From Amyloporia xantha (lineage: Eukaryota > Basidiomycota > Agaricomycetes > Polyporales > Adustoporiaceae): DNA of 64,000 nt. The stretch's first letter is position 1. Every line of letters begins with the position of its first letter. The DNA is taken from the NCBI GenBank assembly GCA_036971615.1, contig JAYKKR010000019.1:62001-126000 (forward strand). The letters run 5' to 3'. Position numbers and translations under genes: made by a program. The notes below the pieces were generated by a model. It worked only from the letters and a program-made list of their open reading frames with translations. It searched no databases and was not told where the DNA came from. Shown in pieces: positions 23,176 through 35,528 of this stretch.

Positions 23176-24445
23176 GCAATTTTCAGGAAGTGGACATTCT
23201 ATCTTTCTCTGGTATAACTATAGCATTGAAATTCGGACCGAGAACAGCAGTTTCTTGTGAACAATGTATTCACAAACGAGCTTCCTTTTCACCAACAAGG
23301 TGAGCACAGTGAAACGGTTAGGTAGACATCAACGATCACCGCAGTGACAACTTGCATTGAAGCGAAAACCTGGAGGAGGAATGTCATACTTGCGAACGAT
23401 ACAAGTTGAAGTCATTGATTGCTCATCTTCTCATTCATGACTGCATCTCGAGCAACCCATGTGGCCCAAGAATACCGTCTCCCTCGCCCATCGAAACCTT
23501 CCCCTCATAAGAAATCTACTTTGACGTTTCATGCTTTCTTTACTGTTCGCACTAGCTGTTAAAAGATTGTGACATCATGCATTTTATCACTATGGAGGCA
23601 AAATCGGGTGAAATCAACCCTCAGACATGGCTCACTTCCACCCGTCTGCATGGTTATTTTAGCTAATATTGGGTTATGCTAACCCGGTGCATACATGGTG
23701 AAAGTAACACGAAAAATGTCCGCTTTCACCATGCGAAATCTTCGTCAATAGTGAAAACAGCCCCAAGACTGGGTTGAATTTGGTTGAATGAAGAGGGTGA
23801 AAACCACCCTTAATTGACCCTCCCAGGTTTAACCCGGTCACAGGGTGGAAGTGTGATTCAACCCGCTGACTGAGTGACTCTAACCAGCACCGGCGTTCAC
23901 TGTGTATATTCTGGGAGGAGGCTCCTATATTGTGCATAATATCATCATTCTATGAACTCGCCGTAACGCTCGCCGGCTATCAAATTCGAAACGCACTGCA
24001 TGCTCTCCTCGTACTAGAAACCGAAGTGCAAAAATTGAGAGGACCTAGTGGAGGCGCATGTACGTAGCCTTGGAAAAACTGTCGCTCCTCTTCATCGGTG
24101 TGTGTCCACGATACACCCCACCTAGGCTAAATCACACCGTTGAAAATTCAGGAATATTGAGACAGCTCTTTGTAGAGAATCGATAAGTGGATAGATAGTA
24201 AACATTGGAAAGCATACGGAGGCGCCCGTACTTACTGTAACAGCGCCTAAAAGGCAGATTCAGATCTTACGATGGCCGAAATACATGCATCTCAACAATT
24301 TTGAATAGAATGCCTTCACTTCAAGTTCACTTCAACAAAATGAATTTACCAAACTTATACTTGGATTTTATCGCCCGAAAATCAGTTTGTACATTCAGAA
24401 CGCATATGATACGTATATAGCAGTCAACTCTGGATATGACTCAAG
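23176..24445. other. Gene-poor region
   Basis: No gene recognised. Between about 23,590 and 23,890 the word pair GGGT...ACCC recurs in both orientations (for example GGGTTATGCTAACCC and GGTTTAACCCGG), which may be a decayed small element. I found no target duplication. Confidence 0.3.
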
Positions 24446-24525
24446 GCATTGGTGGGGTAGTGGTAACCTTGGTCGTTGCCACTCGTACTGTCGACCAGCC
24501 CGGGGTTCGATTCCCTGTCAATGCA
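24446..24525 (+). tRNA. tRNA-Gly (GCC) with a short intron
   Basis: A full cloverleaf can be drawn: acceptor arm GCATTGG with TCAATGC, D arm GGGT/ACCT, anticodon stem GGTCG/CGACC, T arm CGGGG-TTCGATT-CCCTG and discriminator A. The anticodon loop is TTGCCA plus T with 9 extra bases (CTCGTACTG) after position 37, the standard place for tRNA introns. Box A (TGGGGTAGTGG) and box B (GGTTCGATTCC) are good. A run of five T about 15 bases downstream is a plausible polymerase III terminator. Confidence 0.88.
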
Positions 24526-24967
24526 GCTTTGTAGTGTGTTTTTGTAACCTTTCAGCCATCAGTATTTTGATGTCGAATTTTTGAGCTAATTTTCCGTGAT
24601 TATTTTGAAAGTAGCGCGTATACTGTCTTGATCGTTTGCTGAATGCTGGACACAAGATACATATATCCTGCACGTCTCTGACATGGATACAGGAATCTGA
24701 TTACTCATTTGAATAGTAAATCGTGCGCTCACATCAGCTAACGTGGTTTTCGCTATAATCGACTGCATCCAGAGATCTTGGCAAGCGACGCGACCGTGGT
24801 ACCGATGTCAAGTTGAGGTCTCTCAACCCCACTTATATAAGCCAACTACATTAAATGAAATACATAATTCCTGACTATACAGTAATAATGCTACACTAGT
24901 TACTGTCCACGCAGGTCTGGAGATAGATGAATGTCGCACTTCTTCGTGCATGGGTCGATAGTCACCG
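24526..24967. other. Region between tRNA-Gly and the DUF6533 gene
   Basis: Contains the T-run terminator of the tRNA near its left edge and, presumably, the 3' untranslated region of the minus-strand membrane protein gene. Nothing else recognised. Confidence 0.35.
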
Positions 24968-26825
24968 CTAATTCGATTGATCGCACGCATATCGTACTAT
25001 TGAATCATTCTCAAAGAGATATGCCGCTGAAAGACAAGAATGTCTCGTGTTCGATGGATCTTTCTCAGGTGGCCGCTGAACTGGTCGATTAAGGCCGTTC
25101 AAACTTGTCTTTGTGGCTAGTACAGCTGCTTGTCCTGCCTCGTCTCCGTCCTTATGCCATTCTTCTTCGAAGACTGTAAAGCTCATCGGCGAGTGCCGGC
25201 CTTGCATATTGACATCAAGGATCGAGTTCCGCGGGCTTCGGCTCGAGGATCCAGCATGGCTCAGAGCATCGGACGCAAATGCGATGGTGGATGTCTGGGG
25301 AAGCACGAAGGACAGAGTTTCCGAGTCTAGTGGTGCATCGGCTGTGTCTGCTACTTGACGGATGTTGAACAAAAACCGAGATATAAGCATGGACGAAATC
25401 CTGTTCAATCATCGATGAGATTTGAGAAGACTGATAGTTCATAGCGACACAAACGGGAGGATGAATCCGGTAAGATTGCCTACGGTCTGGATGACCATCA
25501 TGAGCACAGCAGTGAATGTCATGACCAGAAGTGCGTACATTATTCAATCGATACGTGAACATGTCTGTGACATTCAAGAGGAGAAGAGCCCTATGGAGAA
25601 GGATGAGTCAAAACAGAGTAGAAAACAACCGCCTTACACGAAGTAGAGTGATCCTGAGTGCATGTGAATTACAGAGTTGCAGCGGGAGATCAAGTTCGGA
25701 ACTCACCATCTCTGAGAACTAGAGCTGCAAGCATGGGCTTCGTTAGCTGGCCACCCTCACATGAGAAAACCACCGGAGAGTACGTGTGACGCCAGGTCAC
25801 AACGAGTACTATTGTATCCGACAATATTGAACTTGCTCGGGTCACAATAATGACTAAATGGTGATGCTCAGCCAACTAGAGCCTACTGACATGATACGGA
25901 ATTGTTACCTCTGGGATAGACAAATTACATCAGTTGGTAATCGGTGCAGGACGGATGAATATGATGAAGGTCACCTGTCATCAATATTTGGATGAATTCT
26001 GAAATCGCCTGCGCAATACGCCAGAAAGCCAGAGGTAGAGAAGTCAATGGAATCTCTAGAGAATCGGAACTGCAAATACATATATCAGCCCACAAACCAC
26101 CAACGTCAAAAATTACTACCTCACCAAGTTTGTTGCTATAGGTACAAGTCCAAGGAGTAGGGCTAAGGCGACTAAATTCAAGCTCTGTCTCCTGCTGACA
26201 ATATATATTCGGAAAGCTGACACTGCTATGACGTTTATTATCACGTATGAGTATATGACTCGGCGACAGCATGCCAAGTAAATCATACCTGCGCATACGC
26301 CTATTATACATAGTTGGAAGGTAATGTAAAAACCATATGCAACTTTGCAACTAGCAGCAATGACATGAGACTGGACTACCTTGACCAGCAGACAGTAGCG
26401 TACCTCTAATACATCAAAATCAGTCACATAATAGCCAGTACAGCATCAAGACGTACCATATACTGATTCCAAGGCATAATGAGCATCATCCCCGAAATGC
26501 CCAAGCCCAACAAGGTTAACCGGTTGAGATAAAATAACAGAATTGCGATAGGCTTCTTGCAGCCCCAGCCCCAGACTAGTGTGACTTCGTCACTTAAGGT
26601 GATAACATGTTCGAATACAATGAGAGCTAAACGAAACACGATCAGCAACGGACCCCGCCTTCAAAAAACGTAAAGGCGTACTTACCAAATATGGCCACCG
26701 AGGAATCGTTACTGAAGTTCGCCGCGCTGTGCGTATATATGTCTCAGCAAGGCATATGCGTATTGTTCGCGAAGAGACGTCTACCTGAGATCCGCTCCCG
26801 ATAGAAGTCCACCATCCTTACCCAT
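24968..26825 (-). CDS. DUF6533-type multi-pass membrane protein
   Basis: Function unknown; the family is large in basidiomycetes. The model starts at 26,825 (MGKDGGLLSGADLSAANFSN), then two short introns lead into ALIVFEHVITLSDEVTLVWG and a further Lys-Lys/Leu-Tyr-Leu-Asn-Arg segment, the DUF6533 signature. Further hydrophobic helices follow (YGFYITFQLCIIGVCA, LVALALLLGLVPIATNL), then ASSILSDTIVLVVTWRHTY, the LRDGSLYFV block, a last membrane helix (LMMVIQTVGNLTGFILPF) and the ISRFLFNIRQ motif. A hydrophilic serine-rich tail of about 100 residues ends at 24,968. About nine exons; several internal junctions are approximate. Likely in the plasma membrane, by topology only. Confidence 0.82.
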
Positions 26826-28285
26826 TGTCCCTGAGCGCGTGTAAGGGGGGGGGGTTCTCTGGAAGTACTAGGAAATAAGACGTCCGGAGGAGCTGACGAC
26901 AAAAAGGTCTAAGGTTATAAGTTGCGCAAGAGCACGCACAGCCAACCGTATCCCTGTCATCAAACCACTATCGCGGCGGAACTTAGGAGAGACGCGTTCA
27001 GATAACGCAAACCGACAGGGCGCTATGTAGCAGGCGTGCCTGCCTTTGTCTACGTCTTGTCACCCATGGGAATTGTAGAGACGCGGGATGCTGAGACTGC
27101 GCAGCGTCAACCGAGAACAATTCTATATCAGGTCTAGCGTGGTATTGATTGGCACCGTACGCCTTTTCACATCGTGTGTCGAGACGAAATCAGCTCAGTG
27201 ATGAAAGATGGACGGTACCGTCTGTGATTGTCGCGACGAGGACCAACCAGCTTTCCGTCCGTGAGATACGGTTGTCTGCTGCTCATGCCCTTCGGGAGTG
27301 TCTTAAAATTAGAAACACCGATCGGACCGCCCGCCGTCGACGGCCAGCCATGCATACGGAGGGACACCTGACTCCGGAGGAATCCAGGCCTCAGGCATGT
27401 CGACTAGCGGACTCGTGGGCTCGCTAGCATCCCATCCTGAAGTGATGTGGTCGAAATGCGGCGAGAACATGTCAAGGCGTGCTTTCGCGCAGGATTGTTT
27501 GATCTGGGAGATGAATTTGAGATTCCCGTCAGAGAAGGGAGGGAGTTTGTAAGGGAGAATTCTAGTCCTCGCCAGGCGGAGGCTGTGAGTATCAATGTTT
27601 TCTTTACTACAACGGCTAGTAAACATTGAAAATGAATCAGAGCGAAAGACAGGGTAGGACATACCTCTAGGTGAAATGAGTTTCTTTAACACGTTATAAT
27701 AGCACACAGCCCATGACGTCTCCATTATATGGTCGGCCAGGCATTTCCCGACACTCTCGGAGATTTCGAGACGTATCCCCTTATGAACGGAATCGCAGAA
27801 CTGGCAGTGGTTTACGCAGAAACAACGCATTCCGAATTCGCCCACATTTGCCCCAAGCTAACGGTGCTCTGCACTCAGAAAGAGCTGTCAGCCCTGACAG
27901 ATTGATACGTCGATGGATGTTCTGGGACCACAACACTTGGCATACGTGAGAGTATGGTACGAAGCTATCTCTGATGATGTCGACAACCATCTTGCGTGCG
28001 TGATACAGTTTCAGTCCCGTCCCGCGTTTGCTGGTTGTGCATTGAAGGAGGCCAAACGGAGGTGCGACGAATCCAGTACATGGCATGCGAGCGCAATGTG
28101 GATTGCGACTGCGTAAATTCACGTCTTCACTGTGGTCTTCGTTGAATAGGATAAGAAATAACTAGGGTTCCCGTTGCCGCCGTCCTGCTACAAGGTAGAC
28201 GTGTTGACTGCGCTGCTTCGGTCTGAAGAATTCATTTCAATTGGAACTCACTATCCTATCTTCGATCGTAGGCCCGTTCTTTTAA
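26826..28285. other. Gene-poor region with unassigned minus-strand frames
   Basis: A minus-strand frame at 27,309-27,845 is open for 178 codons and contains a protein-like stretch (ARTRILPYKLPPFSDGNLKF), but no family is recognised and the splice pattern around it is unclear. A G-run of about nine bases is seen at 26,846. No RNA or repeat recognised. Confidence 0.3.
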
Positions 28286-29632
28286 TTACCACATTTCATA
28301 TTCGAAGCGCCCATGTAACCGTGTAATGATCGCCTGATAATCAGGCTCGTCTTCTGGGGTGAGGTATCCACGACGGATCATGAAGTCGAGGAGAACTTGG
28401 GTCATCGACCCCGCTGACTGTGAGGACTATGGCCGCCTGAGCGATATGCGATGTAGACTCACCTAACGCAGTATTAGGCTTGAAGAGACCCGTGCGGATG
28501 TGGGCAACAACTTCATTCAAGGGGAGCAGCTGTGGGACAGATCAGCGTCTCAGCGGTGGTCGGTGGTGTAGGCGTAGAGATGATGGTCACTAACCTCGAA
28601 TGACTCTACTTCGCCGTCCAGTGGTTTAGGTTTGAACCTTTCCGGGTCAGCTCCCGCAGGCACGCGAAGATCGTAGACGTATCTGCCATTGATGAAATGA
28701 GTATTCGATTGATGCCAACACTTGAAGCGGGAACCGCATACTCGATCTCGGGCTGGAGCCAGCCTGCTCCCGTCCTACCGTCCACGTGCAGAGATGAGCC
28801 CACGATTGCCTCCACAGTTTTGAACCTCTCACCGGAAGAAGTAGCTCACGCTCCCAGCGGCGCGGGCATGCTGCCGAACGACGTCTTCTGCGAGACTTGC
28901 TTCCTCCATAGACTCCTTGACGAGGCTCTCGAAGAGACCAAGGCCCGACGGAATCCCTCCAGCGACACTGTTGTCGAGGTATCCTGGCCACGTCTGCTTG
29001 CTCTTCGCGCGCATAGGGACCCAGACCTTGCACGATGGCAGAGGCCCATACTCGTCCGGGGTCTCGTATATAGTCATATGCACGCCGTACGTGACGACGC
29101 CAAAGAGCGCACAGGCCGACCGCTCCATCATGAAGGCATAATTCTGCTCACCGCCTGCAGAGCGCCGCAAAGCCTCGCCGACCCCGTGTGCGTCCCTAGC
29201 TTCTTCCTCAGGCGTCGGCGCATCACGCACGCCGAACGGGTTGCGATACACCGCATACATCTCGTTCCTCCACTTCCGAGGGCCAATCACGTCCGCCCAG
29301 AGGCCCTCATCGCGCCATCGCTCGCATAGCTCCTTCATCACGCTCGTCCTGGCTGCAGCCGTACTGACGCGCGAAGCAAAACTGACTATCTCCTTTCCTC
29401 CATGTACAGTGAATTTCCATGTTGGTAGATCGCCTTGTCGACTGTTTTCTTTGCGGAGCTGAGCCACGATAGGGGGACGAAGGAGGCCAATAGCAGGAGA
29501 CGTCGGCGAAGTCGTCAGGCGCCAGGTAGCGAGAGTTTCGCCAGCCAGATCACTGTCATTCAGACAAAAGTTGTCACAGTGCTGCACTACCTGCAGGAAT
29601 GTCTGAGGTGCAGTGACGGTTGGACCGGTCAT
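28286..29632 (-). CDS. Nudix hydrolase with DUF4743 N-terminal domain
   Basis: Relative of the C-terminal part of S. pombe Tnr3 and of plant Nudix 20/24, proposed to clear damaged thiamine diphosphates. The first exon, from 29,632, encodes a DUF4743-like part (TWKFTVHGGKEIVSFASRVS, YAVYRNPFGVRDAP) and then the Nudix box: GGIPSGLGLFESLVKESMEE, with the Gly, Glu and Glu-Glu metal-binding positions kept but Lys in place of the usual Arg. Later exons encode GWLQPEIEYVYDLRVPAGAD, LDGEVESFE, LLPLNEVVAHIRTGLFKPN and the end MTQVLLDFMIRRGYLTPEDE. All joints are GT-AG and in frame. Confidence 0.88.
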
Positions 29633-29757
29633 GCTTGCACAAGTGAAGACCTCTATTGCACTTGGGAATGTAATGACGATTGGTTACCTGATCGAGATAT
29701 CTTATCAGCGCTAAACATATATCTCCCAAGCAAGATCTCTACTACAGTATTGCTATG

Positions 29758-30246
29758 TAGCGCAGCCGCGTTCAGGAAGGGACTGCAGAACCTCAGAAGT
29801 TCAAAAATAATCTGTACATGGCGAGTGCGCGACAGCACGACCCTTCCGAGAATCCGGAGTATTTGTTGGTGGGTAATAATCTTGTTTCGTTCCGTGAGTT
29901 TGCATTTTCAAGAAGATATCGGTCACAAAACGCGCAAAGCTCGACGACAGTGAACGCAAGCGCCACAAGTGCTATATCTGCAACTGTTACTATTCCTCAC
30001 TGCAAGCGCAGTTCAGCATTCGGTATGGCCTGACTACAACGCATGTTTGCTACAATAAGCTACTGACCTCATAGTTCGTGGATAGATGGCGATACTATAT
30101 GTTTGTTGCAATGCATAGATGCCGATGTTGTGTCGACGCCGTTGTATCAAAGAGCTTAATGACTGAGTCGGCGACAAATTATGATAGCGTCCAGTAGTCC
30201 AGAGTAGTCCTGTCCAGATAGTGTTTAGGATATGTTTAGCGTTGAC
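29758..30246. repeat. Left copy of a diverged inverted repeat pair flanking the phosphatase gene
   Basis: Matches the reverse complement of 31,382-31,942 over most of its length. Shared words include CAGGAAGGGACTGCAG, GCTCGACGACAGTGAACGCA, CTATATCTGCAACTGTT and CCAGTAGTCCAGAGTAGTCC. A frame in each copy encodes a Cys-rich segment, RHKCYICNCYYSSLQAQFSI here. Both look like decayed coding or transposon sequence. Confidence 0.85.
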
Positions 30247-30277
30247 AAGGAGAATGGCTCACTTACGTCAGGAAACA

Positions 30278-30841
30278 TCAAACGCACTTGGCATTCTTGA
30301 AGTATGCTTCGCGATCTTCCCTTTTCCGTGGCAGTTCATCTAAATCCAGCGTATGAACGCCATGGAGTTCCATCTCGAGATCTTTTAACTGCGCGATGAA
30401 CCCAGGATTGGGGGAGACAGTCGGACGAGCGAGGACGATGATGCCCAGGGCCTGCTTCAACGACATTCCCGCACGTTTCATCAAGTAGCCAGCGAGGACA
30501 GAGGGCGACCGGGATATGGCGGCGGAGCAGTGCATGAGGACTTTACCGCCTTTGGCGCGAGCGGCATCGATGAATGACGTGGCAGCGTCGACAGTGCGGG
30601 CAATTGAGGAGGTGGGGGAGTCGGTCAGCGGGAGCCTCTCGTATGTAATGTCGGGATGGCGGGACGCAGGCGTACTCCCGATGGAGAGGATATGGGTGAT
30701 TCCTGCGGATGCAAGGAAGCTTGCGGAGGACGCGGCGGAACACGGCCCCAGATAAATGCTAGGAGAGAGGATGAGGGTTGCAGATTCCTTAATGCTCGGC
30801 GTGCCGGACTGCTTGGCGGCTTTGGTTTTGCCTTTACCCAT
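30278..30841 (-). CDS. Dual-specificity protein phosphatase, intronless
   Basis: Small cysteine-based phosphatase of 187 residues in a single exon. It starts with a Lys-rich segment (MGKGKTKAAKQSGTPS), then the DSP fold: ILSPSIYLGPCSAASSASFL, THILSIGS, YERLPLTDSPTSS, and the active site VLMHCSAAISRSPSVLAGYL (His-Cys-x5-Arg). It ends soon after the catalytic domain with a short basic tail. Lack of introns is unusual for this window. It lies between two inverted copies of a repeat. Substrates unknown; protein and non-protein substrates are both possible for such small atypical members. Confidence 0.92.
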   Translation of the reverse strand: MGKGKTKAAKQSGTPSIKESATLILSPSIYLGPCSAASSASFLASAGITHILSIGSTPASRHPDITYERLPLTDSPTSSIARTVDAATSFIDAARAKGGKVLMHCSAAISRSPSVLAGYLMKRAGMSLKQALGIIVLARPTVSPNPGFIAQLKDLEMELHGVHTLDLDELPRKREDREAYFKNAKCV

Positions 30842-31381
30842 TGTATAGATGCAGCGGCGAGATGAGAGTACACTAGATGGTGTTCCCGGTCACCAGCGCA
30901 CGAACTTATACCGCAAATGGCGCATGCACACGAAAGAGCGACAAGACATAAGTCGTGCAGTATTTACTGATGGCACTGTATGGCTCCGACCAGCGCCGCG
31001 GCGGCGCACTGTATGACTTGGGTGGCGATCGACCACCCACATGTACAAATAGGTCATAATAGGCTCAGAGTCGCGACGATTGAAGTTCCTCTAGTATCCT
31101 CGGCTATGTCCAAGACGCCAGATGCGCCTATCCTCCTCCCTCTCTCTAAGGTCACAATTTTACAGTTTGCTTACGGGAGACGAAGATCATGGCGCTGATC
31201 CTCTCTGAGGACGTTTGTGCTTTTCTCTACGTAGATCTTAGCATGCTTGATGGGATTCCCTAGGCCTACCACACTATCAGACAGGGCTATCGCGACATGC
31301 ATGAAAAGTAAGGACCTGTCCACCTGAACGTCGGAGGCGGTGCTCTAGCATCATCAGTAGCCGCCTCATCCACCATCTCAT
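30842..31381. other. Upstream region of the phosphatase gene
   Basis: Should contain the phosphatase promoter. No other gene, RNA or repeat recognised before the right inverted copy begins at about 31,382. Confidence 0.35.
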
Positions 31382-31942
31382 CAGCGCTAGACATATCCCA
31401 AACTATATCTGGACAGGACTACTCTGGACTACTGGACGCTGTCATGGTTTGCCGCCGATTCTCGTGTTAAGTTCTTTGATACAAAGGCGTCGACACAACA
31501 CTGGCATCTATGTATTGGAATAAACATCATCTAGTATCGCTGTCTATCCACGAATTCTGAGGTCAGTAGCACTGAACTCGTTTCTGCCGCGTTGATGATA
31601 TCGGACAGTATTGCAGCAAACATTTGTAAGGCCATACCATGTCCGAATGCTGAACCGCGCTTGCAGTGAGGAATAACAACAGTTGCAGATATAGCATTTG
31701 TGGTGCTTGCGTTCACTGTCGTCGAGCTTTGCGCGTTTTGGACCGATATCGCAATGTATTCTTGGGACCACAAATTTACGGAACGAAACAACCCTGTGTG
31801 CAGTAAATCAGGATTCTACCCATTGACTAATACTCCGAAGTCTCGGAAGGGTCATAGTGTTGCGCGCTCGCGCTCACGGTCGTGTATAGATTGTTCATGA
31901 AATTCCGAGGTCCTGCAGTCCCTTCCTGACGCATCTGCGCTA
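31382..31942. repeat. Right copy of the inverted repeat pair flanking the phosphatase gene
   Basis: Inverted relative to 29,758-30,246, with many substitutions and small indels. The copy is longer by an internal stretch near 31,580-31,620. Its outer end has ATCAGCGCTAGACATATCC. Similar words with ATCAGCGCTAAACATAT occur at 29,703 and, inverted, at about 30,228-30,245, so these may be the ends of the original element. No short target duplication identified. Confidence 0.8.
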
Positions 31943-32630
31943 GTTCACCGCGTAAAGACCATCGTCGGTCTTTGATCTCATGATTCATGAGAGCCGAAAC
32001 CACATTGTCACCGCCTCTCTCGTATTCTATCTGCTATGTGCTATCTCCGAACCCCGCACGGCGCCTGCAGTCCTACATGCAACTCTGACGCGCGCTCGCA
32101 GCAAAGACTCGGTGTTGCACGTCTAGAACAGCTTGAAACGCGCCTTTAGGTTAGTGCACGGACGAGTCTTTCGCGAATCGTCATATGTCAATATGCATGG
32201 CATCCGAGTATCCTCACTTGTGGTTCTTCCCTAGTAAGTCGGAAGCCAGCCACCGGCAGTGATCCCCCAAGTACTTCCCGTTCAAATACTCCTCGGCTCT
32301 GAAACGTGCGACCATGCGCTCGCGCGTCCTGTTACACCAGTCTATGATACGTAACAGAAAAGACGATTCGTCCAGTGTTCTCCGAGTCCGACTTTCCCTG
32401 ACTCTCATGTCTCAATATTAGCATGACTTCGAACCGCCCACATACCCGGTCTCATGAGGATATAGCATCGTCATCATGGGATATCTCTGCACGGGGTTGC
32501 GAGTGGGTCCTACGCAGCGCATATATACGCGCAGCCCGTCCGCGAACTCATCCCATTCAACAACACACACTTCCACTCAACTTAATCACAAACCAGCTTC
32601 CGTACTCTCACTCCCAATCGCACTTCGACC
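31943..32630. other. Region upstream of the first aldo-keto reductase gene
   Basis: Holds the promoter of the reductase gene, with a TATA-like ATATATA at 32,521-32,527 about 104 bases before the start codon. No other gene recognised. Confidence 0.4.
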
Positions 32631-34239
32631 ATGTCCCAATCCTACCGCCCCTCACGCTTCTGGGTCTCCCCCGCCGACCCGCCAACCAAGCTCGGCCGCC
32701 ACCGCCAGCTCGCGCCCCTCGCCGGGCTGCACGTCTCGCCGATCTGCCTCGGCGCCATGAGCATCGGCGACCAGTGGGGCGCGCTCGGGATGGGCGAGAT
32801 GGACAAGGAGCGCAGCTTCACGCTCCTCGACGCGTTCTACGCGGCGGGGGGCAACTTCATCGACACGGCGAACGCGTACCAGGACGAGACGAGCGAGATG
32901 TTCTTGGGCGAGTGGATGGAGACGAGGGGGGTGCGCGACCAGATCGTCGTCGCTACCAAGGTGAGTGCGGGAGCGGTAGGTGGATGCGCTGAGGTTGGCT
33001 GACCTGACGTGCGGCGGATGGGCAGTATACGACGAACTTCAAGCGCGGCGCGGATTTGCCGCAGAAGACACATTACGTGGGGAACAACATGAAAGCTCTC
33101 CATATATCGGTGGAGGCGTCCCTCAAGAAACTGCGCACGAACTACATCGATATCCTTTATGTGCATTGGGTGAGCGACTCACGTTGTTTCCGTGATCCCC
33201 GATACTGAGATATATCCCAGTGGGACTGGCACTGCGGCGTGGAGGAAGTGATGAACGGCCTGCACCATCTTGTCGCGCAGGGAAAGGTGCTCTACCTCGT
33301 AAGTCGTCGTCTTTTCTCGATTCTCCTTCAACAAAGTACACCGGCTCATGCAGTCCCACTGCAGGGAATATCCGATACCCCCGCCTGGATCGTCTCCAAA
33401 GCGAACATGTATGCCCGCCTCACCGGAAAGGCCCCCTTCGTGATCTACCAAGGCGCTTGGAGCATCCTCCAGCGCGATTTCGAGCGCGAGATCATCCCTA
33501 TGGCGCGCACAGAAGGTGAGCTGCGCCGCGTCGCCCGTATCGCATGTATCCAAAAAGGAAATACTCATCGATGGCCGGCAAAAAGGGATGGCCCTCGCGC
33601 CGTGGAACGTCCTCGCATCCGGCAGGATCCGCACGGACGAGGAGGAAGAGCGGCGGCGCCAAACCGGGGAGCGAGGTGCGCCTGGGGTACAGTGCTTCTT
33701 TGTTCAGGATCTCATTTATATTATGGGCAGGACGCGCAACGGCCGGCGACGACTGGGAGCGCACCCCCGATCAGCGCAAGGTCTGCCAAGCGCTCGAGAA
33801 GGTGGCTGCCGAGGTCGGCGCGAAGAGCATCACGTCCGGTACGTCTCCATCTCACCGACGCAGCCAGCTTCTGTATTGACGGAGACGCGCGCGTAGTGGC
33901 GATCGCGTACGTGATGCAAAAGACGCCGTATGTGTTCCCGATCGTCGGCGGGCGCAAGGTCGAGCACCTCATGGACAACATCGACGCGCTCAACATCGCG
34001 CTCACTCCCGAGCAGGTTGCGTTCCTCGAGGGTGTCCTGCCGTTCGAGCTGGGCTTCCCGCATAACATAATCGTGAGTCGTGGTAGACTGACGCATAGCC
34101 ATGGCCGCCATATGGTGTACTGACTTGTGCATCTTTCTTGGTGCAGGGAGACGGATCTGCGTATAATCCGATATACCAGTCGGCAGGAAAGTTTGACAAG
34201 TGGCCCTTCCAGAAGGCCATTCGACCCGCGCAGGGGTAG
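32631..34239 (+). CDS. Aldo-keto reductase, aryl-alcohol dehydrogenase type (copy 1)
   Basis: NADP-dependent TIM-barrel oxidoreductase of the AKR9/AAD group, which reduces aromatic aldehydes such as veratraldehyde in white-rot fungi. Exons 32631-32960, 33026-33169, 33221-33298, 33365-33515, 33586-33675, 33731-33838, 33897-34072 and 34147-34239 join to 389 residues. Seen: the catalytic Asp/Tyr region [20 protein letters not shown], the Lys in QIVVATKYT, the His in YIDILYVHWWD, and the cofactor-binding end [20 protein letters not shown]. The neighbouring paralog at 35,529 has the same eight exons. Substrate is inferred from family only. Confidence 0.93.
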
Positions 34240-35422
34240 CTTGGCCGTTGGAGAGTACGGTGAGATATTGCACGTAGGGCTTTGCACTGTTGGACATTAT
34301 TGTATGCCTGGAGAAAATTCATCAGCATTTCTGCGAACATCCTGACTGCCCTGATAAATAGCCCGCCAGGGCTAATTAGGACTGTTCAGTTACGGCCAGG
34401 ATGTCAGCTGTCAAAATGACCGGTACTCTATCTCAGGGATGTTTTGAAAATCGATGCCAGATCTCATCAGCGTGGTCAGTTCCACCAATGAATTAATGAC
34501 GGCCCAGGGCATTGAACATGTGATGAATACATGAAGTATGAATCTTAAAATTTGAATATTAGAGGTATCTACTTAATTACTACTAAGCTCACCATCTATC
34601 GGCACCGGCGAGCTACTTGGATCCACTAGATGAAGACGTCGTTAACGATCATGAGAAGCACCCGCCCTTGTGCAAGGCTTCCAAGTGAATCCGCGTTGCA
34701 CCAAGTTCAGCGCACGATTTATTCGATCGCAATTCGAATCCAATCCAACGAATTTTGGCGCGAGATTATGTCCGGGAACAGCGTAAGAGGGGAGCTTGGT
34801 AAATATGGTTGCATTGCTCATGACTGTGTAGTGTCCTCTTCACCGTCCTCCCCTCCCCCTGAAAGGCCAACCGGTCACTATTTAAGGTCTGCCTACCGGA
34901 CACTAGATTTTCACTTGTCAGCAGCTTCAGTGCGCGCTGGCATCGCGATCACGTGGATTATGCGTGACCGTGGTCCCGGCAAGGGTTGCCGATTCTGCAT
35001 GACGCATGTATCGATCCGCCGTCAAATTCGTTTTTGCAGCCTATCTCAGGCTCGAAATGGATGGTCGACGCGACAGGTCTGCTCTTCCATTCAGCGGGGA
35101 CTTGCAACTACCGGCTCGTTTGCTGACTCACACTCGCTCAGACCCAGGGTCCGATGGCTGCAGGGTGGATAGGCTCCTCGCTCCGTGGGATTCCACTGCC
35201 AGGATCCTCTGCAGGGAGAGCGACGATAGGCCGCCACCTTGGCGATAGCAGCGATTAAAATATACGCGTGTACAAACGGCAACTGATCGAGGACTCGTCC
35301 CGACATGTAAGACAGATTACCTCCCCTGAGCTTCCTCGACAGAACATGGCGGAACAACGGTCGACGACTGTCAACTCGCATGACGTCCCTCGTCTTCCAT
35401 CCCCCTCCCTCTGAGTAAGCGA
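34240..35422. other. Spacer between the two aldo-keto reductase genes
   Basis: No gene recognised. The right end is the promoter of the second reductase. I see no long repeat that would mark the duplication breakpoints. Confidence 0.35.
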
Positions 35423-35430
35423 TATATAAG
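35423..35430 (+). promoter_or_regulatory. TATA box of the second aldo-keto reductase gene
   Basis: TATATAAG, 99 bases before the ATG at 35,529. The first copy has a TATA-like box at nearly the same distance (104 bases). Confidence 0.55.
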
Positions 35431-35528
35431 CTGACCCACCTCCCAATTCCGACTATTGCTTCCTCCCTCGTTCATATATCCTCCTCGTTCGCACACGTCC
35501 CTCCCCACACCTTCCACATCGTCGCACC

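Noticed and set aside
23590..23890. Possible further MITE with GGGT/ACCC words
   Set aside because: Terminal repeats are too imperfect and I could not find a target duplication.
27309..27845. 178-codon minus-strand frame as a gene
   Set aside because: Protein-like in places, but no family, no consistent splice pattern and competing frames. Left as unassigned.
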